Below are positions 42,913-50,335 of a DNA stretch of 64,000 bases, in pieces. Each line of letters begins with the position of its first letter. The first letter of the stretch is position 1. Made by a program: the position numbers and the translations under genes. The notes under the pieces are model-generated. The model saw only the letters and a list, made by a program, of their open reading frames with translations. It searched no databases and had not been told where the DNA came from. This DNA comes from Pseudomonas sp. GM50 (GTDB taxonomy: Bacteria > Pseudomonadota > Gammaproteobacteria > Pseudomonadales > Pseudomonadaceae): NCBI RefSeq assembly GCF_000282375.1, contig NZ_AKJK01000112.1:1-64000 (forward strand). Direction: 5' to 3'.

Positions 42913-44121
42913 ATGACATCAATGTGGCGTACATGTGGTTGGGTTCTGTTGGGGAGTGCGCTGATTCTGGCGTTGTCCCTGGGGGTGCGACACGGCTTCG
43001 GGCTGTTTCTGGCGCCCATGAGTGCCGAGTTCGGCTGGGGCCGCGAAGTGTTTGCCTTCGCCATTGCTTTGCAGAACCTGATCTGGGGCCTGGCGCAGCC
43101 ATTCACCGGCGCACTGGCCGACCGCTTTGGCGCTGCGAAGGTGGTGTTGATCGGTGGTGTTCTGTACGCCCTGGGCCTGGTGTTCATGGGGTTGTCCGAT
43201 TCGGCGGTGACCTTGTCCTTGAGTGCCGGCCTGTTGATCGGCATCGGCCTGTCGGGCACCTCGTTCTCGGTGATCCTCGGTGTGGTCGGCCGTGCCGTGC
43301 CACCGGAAAAACGCAGCATGGGCATGGGTATCGCCAGCGCCGCCGGTTCTTTCGGTCAATTCGCCATGTTGCCCGGCACGCTGGGGCTGATCGGCTGGCT
43401 TGGCTGGTCTGCGGCATTGCTGGTGTTGGGCCTGGTGGTGGCGTTGATCGTGCCGCTGGTGAGCATGCTTAAGGACAAGCCGCTGCCGGTGCTCGGACAC
43501 GAGCAAACCCTCTCTGAAGCGCTACGCGAAGCTTGTTCCCATTCAGGATTCTGGCTGTTGGCGTTCGGCTTTTTTGTCTGCGGTTTTCAGGTGGTGTTCA
43601 TCGGCGTGCACTTGCCGGCCTATCTGGTGGACCAACACTTGCCAGCCTCCGTCGGCACCACGGTGCTGGCGCTGATCGGGCTGTTCAATATCTTCGGCAC
43701 CTACACCGCTGGCTGGCTCGGCGGGCGGATGTCCAAACCGCGCCTGCTCACCGGTCTGTATCTGTTACGGGCGGTGGTGATTGTGCTGTTCCTCTGGGCG
43801 CCGGTCACTCAGGTCACGGCTTATTTGTTCGGCATGGCCATGGGGTTTCTCTGGTTGTCGACGGTGCCCTTGACCAACGGCACGGTGGCGACCTTGTTCG
43901 GTGTACGAAATTTGTCCATGCTCGGTGGGATCGTTTTCCTCTTTCACCAGCTCGGCTCGTTCCTCGGCGGTTGGTTGGGTGGGGTGGTGTATGACCGAAC
44001 CGGGAGTTACGACTTGATCTGGCAGGTGGCGATTCTCTTGAGTCTGGTGGCCGCAGCCCTGAACTGGCCGGTGCGCGAGCAGCCGGTGGCGCGTCTGCAA
44101 ACCCGGATGAGTGCAGCATGA
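42913..44121 (+). CDS. MFS transporter
   Basis: A 402-residue major facilitator protein with twelve predicted helices. The motif A loop is GALADRFGAAKVV (around residues 66-78). The layout resembles monocarboxylate/oxalate-type MFS members; substrate unknown. The ATG at 42913 follows CGGAGAACAACA. MarR control suggests a role in export or in response to a small aromatic or acid. Its stop overlaps a 40-codon ORF. Confidence 0.85.
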   Translation: MTSMWRTCGWVLLGSALILALSLGVRHGFGLFLAPMSAEFGWGREVFAFAIALQNLIWGLAQPFTGALADRFGAAKVVLIGGVLYALGLVFMGLSDSAVTLSLSAGLLIGIGLSGTSFSVILGVVGRAVPPEKRSMGMGIASAAGSFGQFAMLPGTLGLIGWLGWSAALLVLGLVVALIVPLVSMLKDKPLPVLGHEQTLSEALREACSHSGFWLLAFGFFVCGFQVVFIGVHLPAYLVDQHLPASVGTTVLALIGLFNIFGTYTAGWLGGRMSKPRLLTGLYLLRAVVIVLFLWAPVTQVTAYLFGMAMGFLWLSTVPLTNGTVATLFGVRNLSMLGGIVFLFHQLGSFLGGWLGGVVYDRTGSYDLIWQVAILLSLVAAALNWPVREQPVARLQTRMSAA

Positions 44122-44240
44122 ACAGTCTCTGGCCGCGGATGGCTGTAATCGCCATCGGCGTACTGCTGCTGGCCCTGGCGTGGTGGGGCTGGCATCAGGG
44201 TGGCCTGGCGTTGATGCAGTTGGGCATGGGTGCTTGCTAG
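44118..44240 (+). CDS. 40-residue membrane micro-ORF
   Basis: The ORF starts at an ATG overlapping the MFS stop (ATGA) and encodes 40 residues: a short charged N-terminus, one hydrophobic helix (MAVIAIGVLLLALAWWGW) and a tail ending in Cys. It is too short for usual gene callers. The overlap and membrane helix suggest a small partner of the pump, but nothing proves translation. Confidence 0.45.
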   Translation: MNSLWPRMAVIAIGVLLLALAWWGWHQGGLALMQLGMGAC

Positions 44241-44296
44241 CGAGCGACGAAGGCGAGTAATTTCGTTTTCTGACGATTGTTCAAGGATGCACCGAC

Positions 44297-44848
44297 ATGC
44301 TGATGCGCTGGCTTGCAGTTCCCGCGTTGCTGACGGTTTTTACCGGGTTGGTCCAGGCGGCAGAATGCCCGGAGTTGTTACAAGGCTCATTGCCCAAGCT
44401 GCGTGCCAAGGAATCCATCGATCTGTGCCAGCGCTTTGCCGGCAAGCCGCTGGTGGTGGTCAATACCGCGAGCTTCTGTGGCTTCGCCCCGCAGTTCAAA
44501 GGCCTTGAGGCGCTGTATCAGCGTTACAAGGATCAAGGGCTTGAGGTGGTGGGTGTTCCATCCAATGATTTCAAACAAGAGTCTAAAGATGGCGCAGAGA
44601 CTGCCAAGGTTTGTTACGTGAACTACGGCGTCACCTTCACCATGACCGAGCCACAGAAAGTCCGCGGCGATGATGCAACGCATTTGTTCAAGGTTCTCGC
44701 TGAACAAAGCAGTTCGCCGAAGTGGAATTTCTACAAGTACGTGGTCGATCGCCAAGGCAAGGTGATCGCCAATTTCTCCAGTCTGACCAAGCCTGACAAT
44801 CCCGAGTTCATCGAGGCGGTGGAGCAAGCTCTCGCTTCGAAACTCTGA
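44297..44848 (+). CDS. Exported glutathione peroxidase family protein
   Basis: A 183-residue thioredoxin-fold peroxidase with signal peptide (MLMRWLAVPALLTVFTGLVQA). The peroxidatic Cys is in VNTASFCGFAPQFKGLEAL; VPSNDFKQES and WNFYKYVVDRQGKVI complete the family pattern. Bacterial members usually use thioredoxin-like reductants. Export to the periplasm is less common than for the cytosolic form. A bidirectional terminator follows. Confidence 0.88.
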   Translation: MLMRWLAVPALLTVFTGLVQAAECPELLQGSLPKLRAKESIDLCQRFAGKPLVVVNTASFCGFAPQFKGLEALYQRYKDQGLEVVGVPSNDFKQESKDGAETAKVCYVNYGVTFTMTEPQKVRGDDATHLFKVLAEQSSSPKWNFYKYVVDRQGKVIANFSSLTKPDNPEFIEAVEQALASKL

Positions 44849-44860
44849 TCGACGCGCACT

Positions 44861-44898
44861 AAAAAGCCCCGCCTCTGTACAAGAGTGCGGGGCTTTTT
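44861..44898. terminator. Bidirectional terminator
   Basis: AAAAAGCCCCGC and GCGGGGCTTTTT lie between the convergent peroxidase and FadL-type genes. Confidence 0.85.
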
Positions 44899-44937
44899 CA
44901 ATTCACGCGAGCAGGGAGTCAAGCTCGCCGAGAATCA

Positions 44938-46206
44938 TCAGAAGCGGTAGGTCGCGCCTACACCGAAACCGTTCGCCCAGTTTTCATACTTGGCGTTATA
45001 GGTTTGGCGGCCGTTGCTGTTGTTGATCTTGACCGACTCTTCGCGCAGGTACGAGTACGCTACATCGATGGTCAGGTCGTCGGTCGGGCTCCAGCCAGCG
45101 CCAAGGCTGAAAATCTTGCGATCGCCAGTCGGAATGCGTGGGGAACGGTTTTCGTTATTGGTCGGTGCCTGGTCAACGGACAGGCCGGTACGCAGGACCC
45201 ATTGCTTGTTCAACTGGTACGAAGCGCCGATGGCGTGAGCCCAGGTGTCATGCCAGTTCTGTTCTTCAGTGATGGTGCCAAACCGGCCGTTCAGGGCCGC
45301 AGGAACGCCGCTGTTCTCAACGGAGATTTCTTTCAGGCGGCTCCAGCGAGTCCAGGTGCTGCCTGCGTAGAGAGTCCATTTGTCGTCCAGTTGGTGAGTA
45401 ACCGAGAAGTCGACCGACTCAGGCGTGGTGATGTCCAGCGACGCGTCGTACTTCTGGTTCGGGTTCTGACCAAGGGCACCCAGGAGGCTGTAATTGACCT
45501 TGGTGTCACCCTCGAGCTTGTACTTCACTTTCGAGTGGTAGGTCAGGCCGACGCGAGTGCTGTCGGTGGCTTGAACCAGGATACCGATGTTGTAACCCAG
45601 CGCGGTGTCGTCACCCTTGATCTTGACGTTACCGTCCGCTGCGCGCGGGTTCAGCGACAGGTTCGATTCCAGGGTGCCGTCAATGCGGTTGATGGTCGGA
45701 CCGAAACCGATCGACACCTTGTCGTTGAAGGCGTAGCTGACGGTTGGCTGCAGGGTGACGATTTTTACTTCGCTCTTGCTGCCGAAGTATTTGCCGGCGA
45801 AGCCGTTCTCGTAGTCGGTCACCAGGCCGAATGGAGCGTAGACGCCGAAACCGAATGCCCAGTGGTCATCGATTGGCTTTACGTAGTAGCCCATGGGCAC
45901 GCCCATGAAAGGGACCATGTCACCTTTGTTGGTGCCGCTATTCGGACTGGAGCTTGCATCACTGATATCAGCGTGCGCGTCGATAAATGCAACACCACCG
46001 GTCACTTGTTCGCGCTTGAGGCGAGACATGCCGGCAGGGTTACCAAAAACTGTAGATGCGTCGTCGGCAGATGAAGATCGCCCGGCAAAACCTGTCCCCA
46101 TCCCGCTGATGCTTTGTTCGTTAAGGGCAAAGCCACTTGCGAAGATGTGGGTGGATGCCATGGCAACGGCGAGGCTAAGGGTGGTTTTGAGCATTACTTT
46201 TTTCAT
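44938..46206 (-). CDS. FadL-type outer membrane transport protein
   Basis: A 422-residue outer-membrane beta-barrel of the FadL/TodX family, which moves fatty acids or other hydrophobic compounds into the cell. A signal peptide (to AMASTHIFA) is followed by the hatch signature NEQSISGMGTGFAG and ADDASTVFGNPAGMSRL. The C-terminus ends in an aromatic residue (GATYRF), as usual for barrels. Substrate unknown. A 7-bp inverted repeat lies in its leader. Confidence 0.92.
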   Translation of the reverse strand: MKKVMLKTTLSLAVAMASTHIFASGFALNEQSISGMGTGFAGRSSSADDASTVFGNPAGMSRLKREQVTGGVAFIDAHADISDASSSPNSGTNKGDMVPFMGVPMGYYVKPIDDHWAFGFGVYAPFGLVTDYENGFAGKYFGSKSEVKIVTLQPTVSYAFNDKVSIGFGPTINRIDGTLESNLSLNPRAADGNVKIKGDDTALGYNIGILVQATDSTRVGLTYHSKVKYKLEGDTKVNYSLLGALGQNPNQKYDASLDITTPESVDFSVTHQLDDKWTLYAGSTWTRWSRLKEISVENSGVPAALNGRFGTITEEQNWHDTWAHAIGASYQLNKQWVLRTGLSVDQAPTNNENRSPRIPTGDRKIFSLGAGWSPTDDLTIDVAYSYLREESVKINNSNGRQTYNAKYENWANGFGVGATYRF

Positions 46207-46233
46207 TATTAGAACTCCTGGTGATCACCGGGG

Positions 46234-46254
46234 CGAAAATTACCAACATTTTCG
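46234..46254. promoter_or_regulatory. Inverted repeat in the FadL gene leader
   Basis: CGAAAAT, seven bases and ATTTTCG form a perfect 7-bp inverted repeat 28 nt before the ATG on the minus strand. It may be an operator or a leader hairpin. Confidence 0.35.
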
Positions 46255-46352
46255 TCCGGGCGCTATAGCCTGTATCGCTTGATTTAGAGCGGTTTTGTAG
46301 GACAATCCGACCAAAATCGCGACAAGTTGTGCGATCTTCGGAAACGGGTGGG

Positions 46353-46835
46353 TTAGCAGGCGACCTGATTCAACGATGAAACACAGGTTTGCCAGGCGTA
46401 GGTGAAATCGCGCAGACGGCCTTGGGGCTGGAAAGTCTGGCGCCAGATTCGGGCCATTCCCAACAGGTCATCGGAGGCGGGGAGGGGAGTGTTCTGTTCT
46501 TCTATCAGCAGCCAGGCGATGGCAGTGGCGTAACGCAGGTTGACGGTCAATTCCAGGTGCGGCCCGCTTAGAAAAGCATGTTGGCTGGCCAGGCCGCGGA
46601 CCAGGCTCGCCCGATCCGGGTCCAGGGCCAAATAGTGATCCCACAGGGCTTGGTGGCGAGGCTCGGCGATTCGGTACAGGCCGTGTCCACGGCGGTCATG
46701 CAAGGCTGACCCAAGGGCTGACTGACTGGCGGCAATGCCCAGCAGCAGGGATTCGGCAGTTGCGCTATGGCGTCCGAGGTAGATCAATGTCGGACGGATC
46801 ACATAACGACACAGTTCGCTGGCAGCGATACCCAT
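46353..46835 (-). CDS. Conserved hypothetical protein
   Basis: No family is recognised. The product is 160 residues, alpha-helical, with no signal peptide. It has RYVIRPTLIYLGRHSATAES near the start and AWLLIEEQNTPLP toward the end, and closes with Cys. It is upstream of the FadL-type gene on the same strand, separated by its promoter region. Codon use is as for neighbours. Confidence 0.65.
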   Translation of the reverse strand: MGIAASELCRYVIRPTLIYLGRHSATAESLLLGIAASQSALGSALHDRRGHGLYRIAEPRHQALWDHYLALDPDRASLVRGLASQHAFLSGPHLELTVNLRYATAIAWLLIEEQNTPLPASDDLLGMARIWRQTFQPQGRLRDFTYAWQTCVSSLNQVAC

Positions 46836-47056
46836 AAAACCCTCGAAACATGAAGTGGGTCGGCGACACCTGAAGGGGGGCTTGGCAGCAGTGGATCGAT
46901 TCAGGCTCGCCGGAAGCGGACCAAGCCGCTTGAGTTGAAGTGTAGTGTCATTATTTCGCTGTAAAGGACTGTTTTTAAAATATTTCCGGCTTCGAGTTAT
47001 AACCGTTATATCGGTTGGTGCTTAGCCGTAGGTCACGAAATGAGAAATATCGGGCA

Positions 47057-47090
47057 ATAAAAAGCCCCGCTTTTCAGCAGGGCCTTTTGA
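47057..47090 (-). terminator. Terminator of the 74-residue ORF
   Basis: On the minus strand AAAAGGCCCTGC pairs imperfectly with GCGGGGCTTTTT, followed by ATTG. It lies 23 nt past the stop of the 47113 gene. The stretch 46836-47056 is AT-rich and shows no gene. Confidence 0.6.
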
Positions 47091-47112
47091 GGTTTTCAGC
47101 CTTTCTGGCGTC

Positions 47113-47337
47113 TCAGGCAACCAGTGCCTGGCGAGTACGCTCGATCACAGCCTGCAGCGGTTCTGCGCTGGAGTATTGATCCGGGTACAGGCGTTCGCTG
47201 TGACGAGCGATGCCGTGTTCGTTGACCAGAGTGAAGCTGAAGCAGCCTTTGCGAGCAGCCATGATCAGGCAGTTCATTGGAGCAAAAGCGTTGGTTAGGG
47301 TGCGGATGGCATCCTGAGTGTGGATTTGAGTAGACAT
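47113..47337 (-). CDS. Small conserved hypothetical protein
   Basis: A 74-residue soluble protein starting MSTQIHTQDAIRTLTNAF, with FSFTLVNEHGIARHSERLYP in the middle. It resembles short Pseudomonas proteins of unknown function; a DUF1652-type relation is possible but I could not confirm it. The ATG at 47337 is used because upstream in-frame codons give no family-like sequence. A terminator follows. Confidence 0.65.
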   Translation of the reverse strand: MSTQIHTQDAIRTLTNAFAPMNCLIMAARKGCFSFTLVNEHGIARHSERLYPDQYSSAEPLQAVIERTRQALVA

Positions 47338-48038
47338 ATTTGGTGTTCCTACAAGCGACACGGATAAGAACCGTGCAAAGTTAAAACGTTCCAGTGACGA
47401 CGACCACCATTGGTCGAACGAAGAACCCGACTGGAACAAAGCAGCCAGTTTGAAGCGCTGATAAATTGGCGCGCTTGGGCTGGCAGGTAGGTACTTAGGA
47501 GGGCAGGCAACACATCAAGGGCAAAGGTTCTGGGCCCGGGGTGAAGATCCTGATCAATTTGCAGGCTGGTTCGGTCAGAGTAAGTGAGCTTCGCAACACC
47601 CTTTGCTTTCGATTCAAAGGCTGTGTTGGCGTAGATTTACCTGGAAACCATCGAGGTGGCCGATCCCGCTTTGTCGGTGGAGGCTTCTCTTGGAGAAGGC
47701 TGACCGGGGGGATTTGTTCGACCAGAATTGACTTTCAGCTTGGTACTAACGCCGCGGATACTAACGGATTGAATTACCGAAGGGAAGTCTGTTTGCAAAA
47801 AAAGATCGTTGGAGTGCCTGCCGACCAGTCCCGGCTGAGCGATTGGAAGAGCCACCGGCAGACCCTGCGCCCCGTAATAGCCCAGAACCCGACCGTTGAT
47901 CCGAGAGGACGATCAAGCCAGGATCAATCTGTAGCGCGGGTTGCCTTGGGTTTATCCCCAGACCTTACCTAAAAACGCGCCGAAAAAGCGCATCGATATA
48001 ACCGCCTCGCAGGTACTTGTGCACATAAGTTGCGCGAA

Positions 48039-48056
48039 CTGTCATCCCACTGTCAT
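48039..48056 (+). promoter_or_regulatory. Pho box (PhoB binding site)
   Basis: CTGTCAT-CCCA-CTGTCAT is an exact match to the 7-4-7 direct-repeat Pho box consensus. It reads toward the plus-strand Sel1-like gene 276 nt downstream. No clear -10 box is evident at the usual distance. Confidence 0.6.
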
Positions 48057-48196
48057 CCTCGCCTCAATGGGAGTGGGTGCCTGTAATGAAAATTTAAGTC
48101 AATGAAAAACATCGCTTTTTTTTACTGGTGAAAAAATCGTCAGTTTGACTGCGAGCCCCATCCCACACGGCTTTGCGCGAGTTCAAAGGCGGTTGT

Positions 48197-48222
48197 CCAC
48201 TGAGTTATCCACAGCTTCTGTG
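48197..48222. promoter_or_regulatory. DnaA-box-like pair
   Basis: The perfect R-type box TTATCCACA is followed by CTTC-TGTGGATTG, an inverted 7/9 box, forming a hairpin. TTGTCCACT is adjacent, and TTATCCCCA occurs near 47951. Possible DnaA binding cluster; coordinates are approximate within a few bases. Confidence 0.35.
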
Positions 48223-48331
48223 GATTGTCCCAAGCGCTTGCTCTAGGACGGGCGTGCAGGCTTTTTTCGACTTTACCTGTGCGAAAAAAAGAGTAGAGTG
48301 GCGCGCCTTCCGATCTGCCCCACAGTGCTTT

Positions 48332-48655
48332 ATGAAGTTTCGCTCAGTATCAGTCTCTGCTACCCCAACCCCTCCCAGTGTTACCCCACCCAAGCGTTTT
48401 TCGATGCGCGTGGCCGAGTGGCTGCTGGACAGCCCGCGCCTGGGTGAAAACTCCAACGTCAAACACTTCGCCGGACGCTTGCTCAAGCAGCCTGCCCGTG
48501 AAGGCGTGGTGGCCGCGCAAAGCCGTCTCGGCCAGTTGATGTGCCGCGAATGCGGTAATGCCCTGGATCGCCGCATTGGCCAGGAGCTGTTGCGTCAGGC
48601 CGCGCGTGCGGGCGACCGACGCGCGCAACAGGAACTGGGCCTGACCGAAGACTGA
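48332..48655 (+). CDS. Small Sel1-repeat-like protein
   Basis: A 107-residue soluble protein. After a Pro/Thr-rich N-terminus comes a helical part with alpha-solenoid spacing (EGVVAAQSRLGQLM and ARAGDRRAQQELGL), like one or two Sel1 units. Function unknown. A promoter-like TTTACC-N16-TAGAGT lies near 48275-48300. It precedes rmuC by about 60 nt. The ATG at 48332 is favoured over longer upstream frames. Confidence 0.6.
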   Translation: MKFRSVSVSATPTPPSVTPPKRFSMRVAEWLLDSPRLGENSNVKHFAGRLLKQPAREGVVAAQSRLGQLMCRECGNALDRRIGQELLRQAARAGDRRAQQELGLTED

Positions 48656-48716
48656 GCTGTCCAAGACCTGACGCCTTGGTTAACCTTCACGCTTTATCTA
48701 ATCGGCAGGAGTGGCT

Positions 48717-50195
48717 ATGGCGATGGACTTGACCAGCGCATTGCTGGGGCTGGCGGGCGCTGGGCTGCCGTTACTGGTGCTGGCCTGGCAACTTCAGCGT
48801 CGAGCGAGTGCGGGGCAGGCCGAACTGGCGCTGCTGGAAGAGCGCCTCGCCATCGCCCAACTGACGCAGGACGGCTTGAATGCTCAGCTTGACACCTGCC
48901 GTGATGAAATCGCTGATCTGAGCCAAGCCAACGCCGCCAAACAGGCCGATCTGGCCGCCGTGCGCCGTGAAGTCGAACTGCTGCAGATCGAACGCGACGA
49001 CGCCCGCGACGCGGCCCACGCCTGGAACATCGAACGCGCCGGCAAAGAGGCTGAGTTGCGTCGCCTCGACGCTCAGGCCGCTTCCCTTAACGCCGAGCTG
49101 CGCGAGCAGCAGGAAAGCCATCAGCAGCGCCTCAACGACCTGCAAGGCTCGCGGGACGAGCTGCGCGCGCAATTCGCCGAGCTGGCGGGCAAGATCTTCG
49201 ACGAACGTGAGCAGCGTTTTGCCGAAACCAGTCAACAGCGTTTGGGCCAGTTGCTTGATCCGTTGAAGGAACGTATCCAGTCGTTCGAAAAACGCGTCGA
49301 GGAAAGCTATCAGGCTGAAGCCCGCGAGCGCTTTTCCCTGGCCAAGGAGCTGGAACGGCTGCAACAACTGAACCTGCGCCTGAGCGACGAAGCCACCAAC
49401 CTGACGCGGGCCTTGAAAGGGCAGAAAACCCAAGGCAACTGGGGCGAACTGATTCTCGAGCGGGTGCTTGAGCATGCGGGGCTGGAGAAGGGGCGTGAGT
49501 ACCAGACCCAGGTCAATCTCAAGGGACCGGACGGTGAGCGTTTCCAGCCGGATGTGATTATTTACCTGCCCGGCGACAAGCAGGTCGTGGTCGATTCCAA
49601 GGTCAGCCTCACGGCCTATCAGCAATATGTGGCGGCCGAGGACGATGCCATTGGCCAGATCGCCATCAAGCAGCACGTGCTGTCCCTGCGCAATCACGTC
49701 AAAGGCCTGGCCGGCAAGGACTACAAGCGGCTCGACGGCTTGCACAGCCTGGATTTCGTGCTGCTTTTCGTCCCGATCGAAGCGGCATTTTCCGCGGCGT
49801 TGCAGGCTGAGCCGACGCTGTTTCAGGAGGCATTCGACCGCAATATCGTGATTGTCAGCCCGACCACGCTACTGGCCACCTTGCGGGTCATCGACAGTCT
49901 GTGGAAGCAGGAGCGCCAGAGCCAGAATGCCCGGGAAATCGCCGAGCGCGCCGGTTGGCTGTACGACAAATTCGTGTTGTTCATTCAGGATTTGGACGAG
50001 GTCGGCAATCGCTTGCAGCAACTGGACAAGGCTTACAGCAACGCACGCAACAAGCTGACAGAAGGCCGTGGCAACCTGGTCAGTCGCAGCGAACAGCTCA
50101 AGTTGCTCGGGGCGCGGGCCAGCAAGAGCTTGCCGGCGGACCTGCTGGAGCGGGCGATGACCGATGTCGATGGCTTGGCCGAGTTGCCGGAGTAG
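48717..50195 (+). CDS. rmuC: DNA recombination protein RmuC
   Basis: Putative nuclease-fold protein that limits recombination between inverted repeats in E. coli. The 492-residue product has an N-terminal membrane helix (around 6-26) and a long coiled coil (about 30-210). The C-terminal RmuC core includes GNWGELILERVLEHAGLEKG and VVVDSKVSLTAY. The ATG at 48717 follows AGGAG with 6 nt spacing. A REP doublet lies directly downstream. Confidence 0.95.
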   Translation: MAMDLTSALLGLAGAGLPLLVLAWQLQRRASAGQAELALLEERLAIAQLTQDGLNAQLDTCRDEIADLSQANAAKQADLAAVRREVELLQIERDDARDAAHAWNIERAGKEAELRRLDAQAASLNAELREQQESHQQRLNDLQGSRDELRAQFAELAGKIFDEREQRFAETSQQRLGQLLDPLKERIQSFEKRVEESYQAEARERFSLAKELERLQQLNLRLSDEATNLTRALKGQKTQGNWGELILERVLEHAGLEKGREYQTQVNLKGPDGERFQPDVIIYLPGDKQVVVDSKVSLTAYQQYVAAEDDAIGQIAIKQHVLSLRNHVKGLAGKDYKRLDGLHSLDFVLLFVPIEAAFSAALQAEPTLFQEAFDRNIVIVSPTTLLATLRVIDSLWKQERQSQNAREIAERAGWLYDKFVLFIQDLDEVGNRLQQLDKAYSNARNKLTEGRGNLVSRSEQLKLLGARASKSLPADLLERAMTDVDGLAELPE

Positions 50196-50202
50196 CCGAA
50201 AA

Positions 50203-50299
50203 GCTTCGCGAGCAAGCCCGCTCCCACAGGGTTTGTGGTGTTCACTCTATTTGTGCAACAACACCAATCCACTGTGGGAGCGGGCTTGCTCGCGAAGGC
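50203..50299. repeat. REP doublet (REPIN), GCTTGCTCGCGAA type
   Basis: GCTTCGCGAGCAAGCCCGCT and its mirror lie between the convergent rmuC and hybrid kinase genes. Confidence 0.85.
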
Positions 50300-50335
50300 G
50301 TCAATCGCCCCACTACAGGGTTCAGATCTGCCGCA

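Larger units (their letters stand above)
47338..48331. other. Gene-poor region of about 1 kb
   Basis: No convincing protein gene is seen. A 143-codon frame at 47541-47972 and a 72-codon frame on the other strand have unusual composition and no recognisable domain. The region contains a perfect Pho box (48039-48056), several DnaA-box-like sequences, and a small TCCACAG-CTTC-TGTGGA hairpin. A small RNA or a decayed gene is possible. Confidence 0.5.

Noticed and set aside
47541..47972. 143-codon plus-strand ORF in the gene-poor gap
   Set aside because: Atypical composition, no family match by eye, and no ribosome site. Kept only as part of the unexplained region.
48173..48331. Longer start for the Sel1-like gene
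   Set aside because: It would begin among the DnaA-box-like and promoter sequences; the downstream ATG is more consistent.
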